Shown: one piece after another, positions 32,388-43,661 of the stretch | Numbering within the stretch: the first letter of the stretch is position 1 | How the letters are laid out: each line of letters starts with the position of its first letter | Origin: Microbacterium natoriense | GTDB lineage: Bacteria > Actinomycetota > Actinomycetes > Actinomycetales > Microbacteriaceae | Assembly (NCBI RefSeq): GCF_030816295.1 | Contig: NZ_JAUSXV010000001.1 | Span: forward strand, 2,914,001-2,978,000 | Length of the DNA: 64,000 bases | Reading direction: 5' to 3' | Translations under genes and position numbers: made by a program | The notes under the pieces: generated by a model | Seen by the model: only the letters and a program-made list of their open reading frames with translations | What the model was told of the DNA's origin: nothing | The model's database searches: none

Positions 32388-33785
32388 CAGCGCACCTCGG
32401 CGACGGAGCGGCGCTCGGCCGGTGTCGCAGGGCGAGCCCCCGGGCGCGCGTGCCGTGGGCTCCAGATGCCTACCTCGGCGGGGTCGATCTCCCCGACCAG
32501 GCGGTTGTGCCAGTCGATCGCGCTCTGGTCCGTGAGGCTCGCGATCTGGTCGACCACGACCCTTGCGCGTTCGGCATCGTTCGCCGCCGCCACGAAGTCC
32601 GCCGCGAACGCGGGTTCGAGCACGTCGGCGCCAGCCGACCACAGGGCATCGGTCGACCACAGGGAGTCAGCCAGCCGCTTGAGCACGCGTCGCTGCTCCT
32701 TGTAGACGCCCTTGCGAGCGTCGATCGTGACGATCGCCTGGCCCATGATGCCCTTGAGCACCGCGATCTCGGTCTCGACGACGCGCGGCACGACGACGTG
32801 CGCGTTGTAACGCACGAGCGCAGGCCCCGCGTACGCCTCCCGCGTGGCGGACACGGACGCGCGGGCGAACCGGCCGATGAAGTCGCTGGTGAGGTTCTTC
32901 AGCCGGGCGAGGTCCTGCCGGGAGCGGTTGAAGGAGTTCAACCACATCGGCAGCCCGGCGAGACGGTACAGCGAATCGGCGAGCTCGTCGCGGGTGAAGT
33001 CGTAGCCCACCCACTGCTGGATGCGGTCGATCAACGCCTCGTGCTCACGCGCGTCCGACAGCTGCGCGACGTCGACGTAGCCGTTCACGATCGCGTCTTC
33101 GAAGTCGTGCACCGAATAGCCGATGTCGTCGGAGAGATCCATGATCTCGGCCTCGATGCAGCGAAGCCGCCCCGGCGCCCCCTCGCGCATCCAGCGGAAC
33201 ACCGGCTCGTCATCGGGATAGACGCCGAACTTGAGGCGGCCGCCGGGGTCGGGAACCGGGCTGTCGGCAGTCCACGGGTACTTGCAGGTGGCGTCGAGGC
33301 TCGCGCGCGTGAGGTTCAGACCGACGGAGCGGTCGTCATCGTCGAGCACCTTCGCCTCGAGCCGGGTGAGGATGCGCAGCGACTGTGCGTTGCCTTCGAA
33401 GCCGCCGATGTCCTCCGCCCATTCGTTGAGCGCCCGCTCTCCGTTGTGGCCGAACGGCGGATGGCCGAGGTCGTGGCTGAGGCACGCGGTGTCGACCACA
33501 TCGGCCGAGACGCCGAGTGCGGTGGCGAGCTCGCGACCGACCTGGGCGACCTCGAGGGAGTGCGTGAGCCGGTTGCGCGCGAAGTCGGCGGTGCTGGGCG
33601 GGGCTCAGCACCTGCGTCTTGGCGGCCAGACGACGCAAGGCCGCCGAGTGGAGCACGCGCGCGCGATCGCGCGCGAAGTCATCTCGCTCGGATCGGTGCG
33701 TCTCGGCGAAGTAGCGCTCGGCGTCGCGCGGGTCGTAGCCGTCGGTCCGCTGGGCGGCTGAGCCTGCCTGCAGATCAGCCGCCAC
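32387..33785 (-). pseudogene. dgt: Deoxyguanosinetriphosphate triphosphohydrolase-like protein, one-base frameshift as given
   Basis: The N-terminal frame from GTG 33785 reads DPRDAERYFAETHRSERDDF and ends LAAKTQVLSPA; the rest continues one frame over as TADFARNRLTHSLEVAQVGR and ACLSHDLGHPPFGHNGERAL, containing the HD-domain histidine/aspartate motif. A single extra base in the CCC of GCCCAGC (plus-strand GGG, 33596-33598) separates them. Restoring it gives a full-length HD-type dNTPase, which hydrolyses dNTP to deoxynucleoside and triphosphate. Flanks (dusB overlap, dnaG overlap) are intact. Either a sequencing error or a recent null allele. Confidence 0.85.
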
Positions 33786-34929
33786 TGTTCTCGATCTCCG
33801 CTCCGCGCATCATCTCCGACGTCGACTCGCCGATCTCCCGGGACTCGAGCCACTTGTCGGGCAGAGAGGTGCGCTTCGGTCGGCCCGCGCGACCGCGCTG
33901 CCCCTCGGCATCCGCCCCGGGGTAAGGCGCACCGCGATCGAGCTGGCCCAGCAGATCGTCGATGTGCTGGAGGCTGGATGCCATCGCGAGTCCCGTGCGG
34001 ATGTCGCCGCCGACCGGGTAGCCCTTGAAGTACCAGGCGACGTGCTTGCGCACGTCGCGGCATCCGTGATCCTCGTCATCGAAGAACTCGACGAGGAGTT
34101 CGGCGTGACGGCGGAAGGCGTCGGCGACGAACCCGAGGGTCGCGTCGACCGGCGTCGTCTCTGCGCCGAATGCCGCGGCGAGGTCGCCGAACAGCCACGG
34201 GCGGCCCAGGCAGCCGCGCCCGACGACGACGCCGTCGCAGTCGGTCTGTTCCATCATCCGCACGGCATCCTCCGCAGACCAGATGTCGCCGTTCCCGAGA
34301 ACGGGGATGCTGGTGACGGCCTGCTTGAGCTCTCCGATGGCGTTCCAGTCCGCGTGACCCGAGTAGTACTCGCCGGCGGTCCGTGCATGCAGGGCGACTG
34401 CCGCCGCCCCCGCGTCTTCGGCGGCGCGGCCCGCCTCGATGAAGGTCAGGTGGTCGTGATCGATGCCCTTGCGCATCTTCACAGTGAGCGGGATGTCTCC
34501 CGCCGCCTTGACGGCCTGCGTGACGATATCGGCGAAAAGACGGTTCTTCCAGGGCAGGGCCGCTCCCCCGCCACGACGGGTGACCTTGGGCACCGGGCAT
34601 CCGAAATTCAGGTCGATGTGGTCGGCATGATCCTCGGCCACGATGATGCGGACCGCGTCGGCGATCGTCTTCGGGTCGACGCCGTAGAGCTGGATCGAAC
34701 GCGGTGTCTCGGACTCGTGGTGTCGGATCAGGCGCATCGTGCTCTCATTGCGCTCGACCAGTGCGCGCGAGGTGATCATCTCGCTCACATACAGGCCCGC
34801 TCCGTACTCGCGGCAGAGGCGACGGAACGCGGTGTTCGTGATGCCGGCCATCGGCGCGAGCACGACGGGCACGTCGAGGTCGATCGGTCCGATGCGGAGC
34901 GGGCGGGCGGGAGCGGTGGCGACAGTCAT
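33775..34929 (-). CDS. dusB: tRNA-dihydrouridine synthase
   Basis: A 384-aa FMN-dependent TIM-barrel enzyme starting MTVATAPARPLRIG. The FMN-site APMAGITNTAFRRL, the catalytic cysteine in LNFGCPVPKV and GNGDIWSAEDA are all present. ATG 34929 follows GGAAGG, better than an upstream ATG at 34971. It reduces specific uridines in tRNA D-loops using NADPH. The 3' end overlaps the dgt start, so dusB-dgt-dnaG form a coupled operon. Confidence 0.95.
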   Translation of the reverse strand: MTVATAPARPLRIGPIDLDVPVVLAPMAGITNTAFRRLCREYGAGLYVSEMITSRALVERNESTMRLIRHHESETPRSIQLYGVDPKTIADAVRIIVAEDHADHIDLNFGCPVPKVTRRGGGAALPWKNRLFADIVTQAVKAAGDIPLTVKMRKGIDHDHLTFIEAGRAAEDAGAAAVALHARTAGEYYSGHADWNAIGELKQAVTSIPVLGNGDIWSAEDAVRMMEQTDCDGVVVGRGCLGRPWLFGDLAAAFGAETTPVDATLGFVADAFRRHAELLVEFFDDEDHGCRDVRKHVAWYFKGYPVGGDIRTGLAMASSLQHIDDLLGQLDRGAPYPGADAEGQRGRAGRPKRTSLPDKWLESREIGESTSEMMRGAEIENSGG

Positions 34930-34988
34930 GACCCTTCCATTCTCCCAGACGCGGAGCCCATGGCGCCCCATCGACCTAAGCTGTGGAT

Positions 34989-35489
34989 ATGACCGATTCC
35001 GCAGTGCGCAGCATCCCCTTCGTCGACGCCCAGGGAGCGGAGAAAACGCTCGACGATCTCGGCGCCGACGTCGTCCTCGTCGTGAACGTGGCCTCGAAAT
35101 GCGGCCTCACCCCCCAATACGAACAGCTCGAAGAACTGCAGCGCCGCTACGGTGATAAGGGCTTCAGCGTGGTCGGCTTCCCGTGCAACCAGTTCTTCGG
35201 ACAGGAACCGGGTTCGGTCGACGACATCCTCGAGTTCTGCTCGGTCACCTACGGCGTCACGTTCCCGATCAACGACAAGGTGAAGGTGAACGGCCGGAGC
35301 GCCGCCGAACTGTACAAGGCGCTCAAGGAGACTCCGGATGCCGGCGGCAAAGCCGGGCGGGTCGAGTGGAACTTCGAGAAGTTCCTCGTCTCCCCCGACG
35401 GATCGGTGCAGCGCTTCCGACCGAAGCAGACGCCGGACGACCCCGCCATCGTCGGAGCCATCGAGGCGGCGCTCTCCAGCGTCGGCTGA
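34989..35489 (+). CDS. Glutathione peroxidase-family thiol peroxidase
   Basis: A 166-aa protein. The peroxidatic cysteine C38 is in NVASKCGLTPQY, a second cysteine C66 in GFPCNQFFGQEPG and the WNFEKFLV tryptophan complete the family signature. With cysteine rather than selenocysteine, and no glutathione in actinobacteria, it most likely works with thioredoxin or mycothiol-linked reductants. ATG 34989 is chosen; a GTG at 34983 is in frame. It is divergent from dusB with only about 60 bases between starts. Confidence 0.93.
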   Translation: MTDSAVRSIPFVDAQGAEKTLDDLGADVVLVVNVASKCGLTPQYEQLEELQRRYGDKGFSVVGFPCNQFFGQEPGSVDDILEFCSVTYGVTFPINDKVKVNGRSAAELYKALKETPDAGGKAGRVEWNFEKFLVSPDGSVQRFRPKQTPDDPAIVGAIEAALSSVG

Positions 35490-35609
35490 TTGCGGGCGCT
35501 CTGACGCCCCTCCAGGTGAACGCGTGTTCACCTGGAGGTCAGATCGTCGCCACCTGCACTCCCTAGTCTCGCCGCGGCGAATCCCGCCGCACGACGAAGG
35601 AGACCAGGA

Positions 35610-36833
35610 ATGCCCGATCGAATGCCGATGAGCCGACGCGCCGTCCTCACTGCCGGAGCGCTGGGCGCCCTGGGCGCCGCCCTGCCGGTGAGTGCCGCGC
35701 ACGCCGATCCGGCGCCACCACCCGCTCCTGCCGCAGCCGCCGGCTCAGGCGCAGGGAAGCCGCGGCCTAACGCCCCGAAGCTGCGATTCCGCGCCGACGG
35801 GACGTTCAAGGTGGTGCAGTTCAACGACACTCAGGATGACGAGCAGACCGATCGACGCACGGTCGAGCTCATCGAGAAGATCCTCGACCAGGAGAAGCCC
35901 GATTTCGTCGTGATCAACGGAGACGTGATCTCGAGTGGCTGCGAGACCCGGCTCGCGGTGAAGCAGGCGATCAACAACGTCGTGTGGCCCATGGAGTCGC
36001 GCGGCATCCCGTGGGCCGTCACCTACGGCAACCATGACGAGGATTCCCTGCCCGGGTCGGGCGTAGACGAAGCGGGCATGCTCCAGATCTACCGCTCGTA
36101 CGCCTGGAATCTGAACGCCGACAACGCCGCTGGTCTGACGGGCACGAGCAACACCCTCGTGCCGGTCGCCTCGTCGACGAAGAAGAACCGCGATGCGTTC
36201 GCACTGTGGATGATGGACTCGGGCCGCTACGCACCCGACGCGATCAACGGCCAGGACTTCTCAGGCTACCCCACGTGGGACTGGCTGCGCATGGACCAGG
36301 TCGCCTGGTATCGCGATCAGTCCACGTCTCTCGAGCGACGTGGTGGCCGCAAGGTGCCCGGTCTCATGTTCATCCACATCGCGCTGTGGGAGCACCGCTT
36401 CATGTGGTGGGGAGGAGTCGACACCCGCACGGAGGCGGATGCCGCCCGCGGCAGGGCGCGCCACGGCATCGTCGGAGAGCGAAACGAAGACGAGTGCCCC
36501 GGTCCGTTCAACTCCGGGATGTTCAACGCGATCCTCGAACGCGGCGATGTGAAGGGCGTCTTCGTCGGGCATGACCATGTGAACGACTACGTCGGCGACT
36601 ACTACGGGGTCAGACTCGGTTACGCCCCGGGCACGGGTTTCGGCGCGTACGGACTCGAAGGGGCCGAACGCAACAGGATGCGCGGCGGTCGCGTGTTCGA
36701 GCTCACCGAATCAGGCGAGGCCGTGTCGATCTCGACCCGCGTCGTCTACGCCCGCGACCTCGGCATCGACCTCACCGCAGACGATCAGCCCATGGAGCCC
36801 TTGCCGCTCGCTCCCGCTCAGCAGAAGGTCTGA
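35610..36833 (+). CDS. Secreted metallophosphoesterase with Tat signal
   Basis: A 407-aa calcineurin-like phosphoesterase. A twin-arginine signal (MSRRAVLTAGALGALGAALP, cleavage near SAAHA-D) is followed by an Ala/Pro-rich linker. Metal-site motifs are FNDTQDD (for D-x-H, with Q in place of H), NGD, GNHDE and GHDHVND. The pattern resembles yeast Dcr2/PPN-type and bacterial extracellular phosphodiesterases. ATG 35610 follows AAGGAGA. It probably folds with metal in the cytoplasm and acts outside on phosphate esters; the substrate is unknown. Confidence 0.88.
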   Translation: MPDRMPMSRRAVLTAGALGALGAALPVSAAHADPAPPPAPAAAAGSGAGKPRPNAPKLRFRADGTFKVVQFNDTQDDEQTDRRTVELIEKILDQEKPDFVVINGDVISSGCETRLAVKQAINNVVWPMESRGIPWAVTYGNHDEDSLPGSGVDEAGMLQIYRSYAWNLNADNAAGLTGTSNTLVPVASSTKKNRDAFALWMMDSGRYAPDAINGQDFSGYPTWDWLRMDQVAWYRDQSTSLERRGGRKVPGLMFIHIALWEHRFMWWGGVDTRTEADAARGRARHGIVGERNEDECPGPFNSGMFNAILERGDVKGVFVGHDHVNDYVGDYYGVRLGYAPGTGFGAYGLEGAERNRMRGGRVFELTESGEAVSISTRVVYARDLGIDLTADDQPMEPLPLAPAQQKV

Positions 36834-36855
36834 CGGCCGGTCGAAGCGCGGCGGG

Positions 36856-37548
36856 TCACGCCTCCACGGAGTCGCCGCGCTTCGACCAGAGGTCGCGCAG
36901 CACGTTCTCGAAAGCCGCAGGGGGCTGCGCACCCGAGATGCCGTACTGGCCGTCGATCACGAAGAACGGCACGCCCTGGATGCCGTAGGCCTGAGCCTGA
37001 GCCTGATCCTGACGGACGGCGGGCAGGTGGGCAGCCGACTCGAGAGCCTCACGGGTCTCGTCGGCATCCAGTCCGACCTCGATCGCGAGATCGACGAGAT
37101 CGTCGATGCGGCCGACATGCCGGCCCTCGGTGAAGTACGCCGACATCAGGCGCTCCTCCATCTCGTGCTGCAGACCCTGGGCCTTCGCGAAGTGCAGCAG
37201 CTCGTGCGCCTTCACGGTGTTGGTGTGCTGCAGAAGGTCGAACCGGTACGCGAGACCGGCCTCCGCCGCGACACCGGTGACGTGTGAGAGCATCTGCTCG
37301 ACCTGCGCGCGCGGCATGCCCTTGTGACCTGCGAGGAAGTCGACCTCATCGCCGTGGAAGTCGACGGGAGTGTCGGGCGACAGCTCGAACGAGTGGAACG
37401 TGATGTTCACCTGCGGGGCGTCCTCATCAGCGGCCACCGCGTCGAGACCCTTCTCGAGATTGCGCTTGCCGATGTAGCACCACGGGCAGGCGATGTCGGA
37501 CCAGATGTCGATCGAGATGGGTTCAGTCACACTCTCATCCAACCGCAT
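36856..37548 (-). CDS. DsbA-family oxidoreductase (FrnE-like)
   Basis: A 230-aa thioredoxin-fold protein with a C-P-W-C active site in SDIACPWCYIGKRNLE and a large helical insertion. It ends with GVPFFVIDGQYGISGAQP, the cis-proline strand typical of FrnE. Members are cytoplasmic, with no signal peptide here, and act in polyketide isomerisation or oxidative stress. The start is uncertain: ATG 37548 is the longest, but GTG 37530 has a better GGATGAG upstream. It is divergent from the P-loop kinase gene. Confidence 0.9.
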   Translation of the reverse strand: MRLDESVTEPISIDIWSDIACPWCYIGKRNLEKGLDAVAADEDAPQVNITFHSFELSPDTPVDFHGDEVDFLAGHKGMPRAQVEQMLSHVTGVAAEAGLAYRFDLLQHTNTVKAHELLHFAKAQGLQHEMEERLMSAYFTEGRHVGRIDDLVDLAIEVGLDADETREALESAAHLPAVRQDQAQAQAYGIQGVPFFVIDGQYGISGAQPPAAFENVLRDLWSKRGDSVEA

Positions 37549-37582
37549 ACGCCCGGGCGCTATTCCGTTCTAGGCTTCTCGG

Positions 37583-38143
37583 ATGCTCTCTTCCGCCGAT
37601 CTCCTGCCGTTCCGACCCGACAGAGTGCTGATCGCCGGCGTCACCGGTTCGGGCAAGACGACGCTCGCTCGGCGGGTCGAGGACAGATGGGGACTCCGCC
37701 ACATCGAAATCGACGGACTCTTCCACGGTCCGGACTGGACCCCTCGTCCGAGTTTCCTCGACGACGTGCGCACGTTCGCCGGAGAGGATCGCTGGGTCAC
37801 CGAGTGGCAGTACACGAGCAAGGGGACGGATGACATCCTCGCCCCGCGCGCGCAGGTGGTGCTGTGGCTCGATTATCCGTATCGGGTCGTGCGCACGCGC
37901 CTCATCCGCCGGACCGCGTCACGACAGCTGCTGCGCACCCGTCTGTGGAACGGCAACACCGAGCGCGGCCTTCTCAGCATGTTCCGCCGCGACCCTGAGG
38001 AGAACATCCTGCTCTGGCAGACGAGGACGCTGCGCAAATGGAGCGAGCGGATGCCGGTCGTCGAAGAGCGCTTCCCGCACCTGACGATCGTGCGGCTGCG
38101 GAATCCGCGCGAGACCGAGCGGTGGTTGCGGGCTCAGGCCTGA
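37583..38143 (+). CDS. P-loop kinase-like ATPase (adenylate kinase/topology-modulation type)
   Basis: A 186-aa protein with Walker [27 protein letters not shown] supplies an acidic substrate-site residue, then come [20 protein letters not shown] and a late arginine-rich helix. This matches the FlaR/adenylate-kinase-like group annotated as topology modulation proteins, whose substrate is not established. Its 3' end overlaps the convergent uppS gene by ten bases. Confidence 0.82.
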   Translation: MLSSADLLPFRPDRVLIAGVTGSGKTTLARRVEDRWGLRHIEIDGLFHGPDWTPRPSFLDDVRTFAGEDRWVTEWQYTSKGTDDILAPRAQVVLWLDYPYRVVRTRLIRRTASRQLLRTRLWNGNTERGLLSMFRRDPEENILLWQTRTLRKWSERMPVVEERFPHLTIVRLRNPRETERWLRAQA

Positions 38144-38934
38144 TCGGGCGAATCCACCGCGCCGCCGAAGCGGCGATCTCGCGAGAGGTACACGCCGATC
38201 GCGCGCCACAGCTCCTCGCGGGAGAAGTCCGGCCACAGCGTGTCGAGGAAGACCATCTCGGCGTAAGCCGATTCCCACAGGAGGAAGTTCGAGGTCCGCT
38301 GCTCCCCCGAGCTGCGCACGAACAGATCGACGTCGGGCATGTCCGGGACGTACAGGTTGCGCCGGATCGTCTTCTCGGTGATCGCGCTCGGCTTGACCCG
38401 CCCGGCGGCGACATCCGACGCGATCGCCCGCATCGCGTCGACGAGCTCGACGCGGCCTCCGTAATTGACGCACATCGTGAGGGTGAGCACGTCGTTGCCG
38501 CGGGTGAGCTGCTCGGCGTACTGCAGCTCCTTGATCACACTGCCCCACAGGCGCGGCTTCCGCCCCGCCCAGCGCACCCGCACACCCCACTCGTTGAGCT
38601 GATCGCGCCGACGGTGCAGGACATCGCGGTTGTACCCCATCAGGAAGCGCACCTCCTCGGGCGAGCGCGCCCAGTTCTCCGTCGAGAACGCGTACACCGA
38701 CAGGTGTTTCACACCGGCCTGGATGGCGCCGGCCACCACATCGAGCAGGACCTCCTCGCCCGCCTTGTGCCCCTCGATGCGGTTCAGTCCCCGGCGGTTC
38801 GCCCACCGGCCGTTCCCGTCCATGACGATCGCCACGTGCTCGGGAACCTTCGGGAACGCGGGAGGTTGCACTCCGGTCCAGTCCAGCGGACGGTATGCGA
38901 CGGCATCCTTGTGCGTGTACGGCTTCGGGGTCAC
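38134..38934 (-). CDS. uppS: Isoprenyl transferase (polyprenyl diphosphate synthase, UppS family)
   Basis: A 266-aa cis-prenyltransferase with [18 protein letters not shown] (catalytic aspartate, diphosphate-binding residues), [14 protein letters not shown] and the C-terminal [19 protein letters not shown] signature. It makes the lipid carrier for cell-wall glycans by condensing isopentenyl diphosphate. GTG 38934 overlaps the recO stop as GTGA, giving translational coupling in the conserved recO-uppS pair. Confidence 0.95.
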   Translation of the reverse strand: MTPKPYTHKDAVAYRPLDWTGVQPPAFPKVPEHVAIVMDGNGRWANRRGLNRIEGHKAGEEVLLDVVAGAIQAGVKHLSVYAFSTENWARSPEEVRFLMGYNRDVLHRRRDQLNEWGVRVRWAGRKPRLWGSVIKELQYAEQLTRGNDVLTLTMCVNYGGRVELVDAMRAIASDVAAGRVKPSAITEKTIRRNLYVPDMPDVDLFVRSSGEQRTSNFLLWESAYAEMVFLDTLWPDFSREELWRAIGVYLSRDRRFGGAVDSPDQA

Positions 38935-39659
38935 CGGTTTCCTTCCAGGTGAGCGAGCGAGCGGATGCCGCGCTCGAGGTGCCATTGGGCGTAGGCGGCG
39001 ACGAGTCCGGATGCCGCCGAGGTCTCGACCGGAGAAGCCGCGTCGATGATCTCCCACTCCCCCGCCATGAGCGATCGCAGCAATGCGATCGTCCGTTCTG
39101 CGATCTTGGGACTTCCCGCCGGCGCGTCATTCCGGCACACCATCCCGCCGAGCTGTCCGATGAAGTTCGCATGCGGACCGGGTGCACCGCACCGGGCGCA
39201 GTCCCCGAGAGAGGGCGCCCAGCCGGACAACGCCATGACGCGCAGAAGATAGGAGTCGAGGATGCTGCGCGCGGCGTGTTCGCCCCGGGAGAGCGCGCGG
39301 AGCCCGCCGACCAGCAGAAGATACTGCTCGGGCGTCGCCTCGGAATCGCTCAGGCGATCGGCCGTCTCGACCATGGCGTTGGCGGCGGTGAACCGATCGT
39401 AGTGCGCGGCGATCTCGGCGCCGTAGGAACCCAGCGACTCCGCCTGCTGCACGATGTCGAGCGATCGCCCCTGGTACAGCTGCACGTCCGCGACCATGAA
39501 CGGTTCGAGGCGCGAGCCGAACTTCGACGAGGTGCGCCGCACCCCTTTCGCGACCGCGCGCAGCTTGCCGTGTCGTCTCGAGAGCATGGTGACGATGCGA
39601 TCCGCCTCACCGAGCTTGTGAGTGCGCAGGATCACCGCTTCATCTCGGTACGTCGGCAC
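38931..39659 (-). CDS. recO: DNA repair protein RecO
   Basis: A 242-aa protein starting [20 protein letters not shown], an OB-fold with [21 protein letters not shown] helical domain follows, with the zinc-site cysteines in [10 protein letters not shown] and a later C. It loads RecA onto SSB-coated DNA with RecR. The start is GTG 39659; upstream of it the reading has no family similarity. It is divergent from the TRIC-type gene, about 34 bases between starts. Confidence 0.95.
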   Translation of the reverse strand: MPTYRDEAVILRTHKLGEADRIVTMLSRRHGKLRAVAKGVRRTSSKFGSRLEPFMVADVQLYQGRSLDIVQQAESLGSYGAEIAAHYDRFTAANAMVETADRLSDSEATPEQYLLLVGGLRALSRGEHAARSILDSYLLRVMALSGWAPSLGDCARCGAPGPHANFIGQLGGMVCRNDAPAGSPKIAERTIALLRSLMAGEWEIIDAASPVETSAASGLVAAYAQWHLERGIRSLAHLEGNR

Positions 39660-39693
39660 CTCTCGATTATCCTCCGTGCGGGACAATAGAGGG

Positions 39694-40392
39694 GTGACCG
39701 AACCGCTCTTCACCGTTCCGCTCTGGGCTGATCTCCTCGGCGTCGGCCTCGGCGGCGTGCAGGGCGCGATGTTCGCCTCGGGATTCCAGGGGCAGCGACG
39801 CCTGGACTGGCTCGGTGTCGCGATCATCGGCATCATGATCGGCATGGGCGGCGGACTCATCCGCGACATCCTGCTCGGGGTACCGCCCGCCTCGCTCAAG
39901 AGCGACTGGTACCTGGTGACGGCCACGGGTGCGGCGCTGTTCGGGATGCTGCTGGCCGGACTCTTCAACCGACTCAACAAGGTCATCGTCGTGCTCGATG
40001 CCGTCGTCATCGGAATGTTCGGCGCTTTCGGGACGAGCAAGGCGATCGCATTCGGCGTCCCGCCCGTCCCGGCCGTCTTCATCGGCGCATGTGCCGCAGT
40101 CGGAGGCGGGGTGCTGCGGGACATGCTGATGGGCCTGCCGACCGCGATCATGCACGTCGGCTCGCTATACGCCGTCGCCGCGGGTGCGGGATGCGCTTTC
40201 ATCGCGATCGCCGTGCAGGGCTTCGGCATGTCGGTCACCCTCGCCGCGATCATCGGTATCGTCGTCACCGCGGTGATCCGCATCCTCGCCGTGAGCTTCG
40301 ACGTCTCATTGCCGGAGCAGCGCCGCCTCTACCGGCGCCGTGTAGCCGCGGAGACCGGCATGATCCCCATCATCAAGCCCCCCGCCGACTGA
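39694..40392 (+). CDS. Trimeric intracellular cation channel (TRIC/UPF0126) family protein
   Basis: A 232-aa membrane protein with about seven helices in two repeats. Each repeat has the G-G-G-x-x-R-D motif: [12 protein letters not shown] and [12 protein letters not shown]. This double signature defines bacterial UPF0126/TRIC channels; some relatives were called glycine transporters. The start is GTG 39694, 34 bases from recO. The basic C-terminal tail is cytoplasmic. Confidence 0.92.
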   Translation: MTEPLFTVPLWADLLGVGLGGVQGAMFASGFQGQRRLDWLGVAIIGIMIGMGGGLIRDILLGVPPASLKSDWYLVTATGAALFGMLLAGLFNRLNKVIVVLDAVVIGMFGAFGTSKAIAFGVPPVPAVFIGACAAVGGGVLRDMLMGLPTAIMHVGSLYAVAAGAGCAFIAIAVQGFGMSVTLAAIIGIVVTAVIRILAVSFDVSLPEQRRLYRRRVAAETGMIPIIKPPAD

Positions 40393-40466
40393 GCCCTCGG
40401 TCACCTGCCGCGGCCGGCCGAACGCCGCGGCCCTCATATGGCACCTGCCGTCGGAATCCGCCAGCC

Positions 40467-40559
40467 GATCCGACCAGAGGTGCCGCGTCCTCGATACCCG
40501 CCGAACTGAAACTGGCGCCTCTGGTCGGGATCCTGCGTGGATTCCGACCAGAGGCGCCA
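40467..40559. terminator. Repeat cluster with a long hairpin between convergent genes
   Basis: A motif near CCGACCAGAGGYGCC occurs three times: direct at 40467-40484, inverted at 40513-40530 and direct at 40542-40559. The last two form an 18-bp stem (17 of 18 paired) with an 11-base loop. It lies between the stops of the TRIC gene (+) and leuA (-), so it can act as a bidirectional terminator. The third, slightly different copy suggests a small dispersed repeat. No T-run follows. Confidence 0.65.
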
Positions 40560-40602
40560 CCTGGGAGCGAAAAGGTCGTCCCCGGACGGGGAGCGAGACG
40601 TC

Positions 40603-42483
<1,881 letters not shown>

Positions 42484-42536
42484 GCTAGCAGGTCGATCCC
42501 GCTGAGACGATCGGACCTCCGCCGACACTGACAGGT

Positions 42537-43160
42537 ATGAGCACCCCTCGCACCCGCGCCATCGTCGGCGTCGCATCCGCCCTCGCGCTTCTCGCGCTCA
42601 CCGCCTGCAGCACCTCGCCGGGAAGCTCGCCTGCACCGACCAGTGTGTCGCTCGTGACGGCGCCCGCACCCGACGGGCGGGTGATCGCGACGGGCACCGT
42701 GATCGATGACGGCGGCCATGTGCAGCTCTGTCTGGGGGCGGTCGCCGAATCCCACCCTCCGCAGTGCTCGGGTGTCCCGCTCGAGGGCTGGACCTGGGAG
42801 GGCGTCGACGGCAGTGAGACGGCCGACACCACGACCTGGGGAACCTACGCCGTCTACGGCATCTTCGACGGCGAGAAGGTCGCCGTGACAGATCCGCCGA
42901 TCATGCTCGCCCTGTACGACCCGATTCGACCGGAGGATCCTACGGGAGGCGAGGTCGGCACGACGGCGGATGCCGAACTCGCTCGCGTACAGGACGACAT
43001 CGCAGAGCGCCTCGGCGCGGCGGCGACCGAGGTCCGGACCGAGCGGGGCTACGTCTGGGTGGAGGTCCCGTGGGATGACGGCACCCTGCAGGACTCCGTG
43101 AATGCGCTCTACGGCGACGGCGTGGTGATCGTCTCTTCGGCCTTCAGAGAGGTCGACTGA
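42537..43160 (+). CDS. Secreted lipoprotein of unknown function
   Basis: A 207-aa protein with a lipoprotein signal (RAIVGVASALALLALTACS, lipobox LTAC with the cysteine near 24). A beta-rich domain with two cysteines (QLCLG, QCSGVPLEGW) follows, then a C-terminal part with a repeated acidic pattern and YVWVEVPWDDG. It is anchored on the outer face of the membrane. No family name is certain. It converges with the I36-like gene. Confidence 0.75.
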   Translation: MSTPRTRAIVGVASALALLALTACSTSPGSSPAPTSVSLVTAPAPDGRVIATGTVIDDGGHVQLCLGAVAESHPPQCSGVPLEGWTWEGVDGSETADTTTWGTYAVYGIFDGEKVAVTDPPIMLALYDPIRPEDPTGGEVGTTADAELARVQDDIAERLGAAATEVRTERGYVWVEVPWDDGTLQDSVNALYGDGVVIVSSAFREVD

Positions 43161-43178
43161 CACAGCGGGGCACAGGTA

Positions 43179-43661
43179 TCAGAGGACGCAGCGGAGATTC
43201 GTCGTCGTGCCGTAGATGTTGGCCCATCCGCCGACGTACGCCGTGGCGAGCACCGTCGTCCCGTTGCGGGCCTGTGTGTACCCGGAGGAGCGCGCATGCG
43301 CGAGCGAGCGCGCACTGAACGAAGAGGGGACGGAGTGGATTCCGCACGTGCTGAACGCGAGCATCGTGCCGCCGAGGGAGTATCCCGCGAACAGGCAGAC
43401 CCCGCCGCTCGGGCACGGGCCCACCGACGACGCCGAGAACGAGCGCGGCGAACCGGTCGGAACGACGAGTTCCATGTGGAGCGCCGGCCAGACGGCATGA
43501 TGTCCGTCGATGAGCACGCCGCCGGGAACCTCCTCCAGCATCTGTGCGACCTCCGGCGCGACGTCGACGCGTCCGTCATCGACCGCATCGGCCGGCGACA
43601 CAGCCGTGATCGCCAGCAGCACACCCGTCGCGATCGCGATCAGCGACCGGACCGCCGTCAC
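43179..43661 (-). CDS. Secreted peptidase-inhibitor I36-like protein
   Basis: A 160-aa protein with an N-terminal Sec signal (AVRSLIAIATGVLLAITAV, cleavage near SPADA). A domain with CPSGGVCLFAGYSLGG and later cysteines fits the actinobacterial peptidase inhibitor family I36 (SMI-like). Such proteins are exported and may inhibit metalloproteases. GTG 43661 overlaps the preceding gene as GTGA, so it is the third gene of a sigma-factor unit. Confidence 0.72.
   Translation of the reverse strand: MTAVRSLIAIATGVLLAITAVSPADAVDDGRVDVAPEVAQMLEEVPGGVLIDGHHAVWPALHMELVVPTGSPRSFSASSVGPCPSGGVCLFAGYSLGGTMLAFSTCGIHSVPSSFSARSLAHARSSGYTQARNGTTVLATAYVGGWANIYGTTTNLRCVL

Noticed and set aside
31032-32705. Long plus-strand frame opposite dnaG
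   Set aside because: It is the antisense shadow of a GC-rich gene; no motif, and dnaG on the minus strand is certain.
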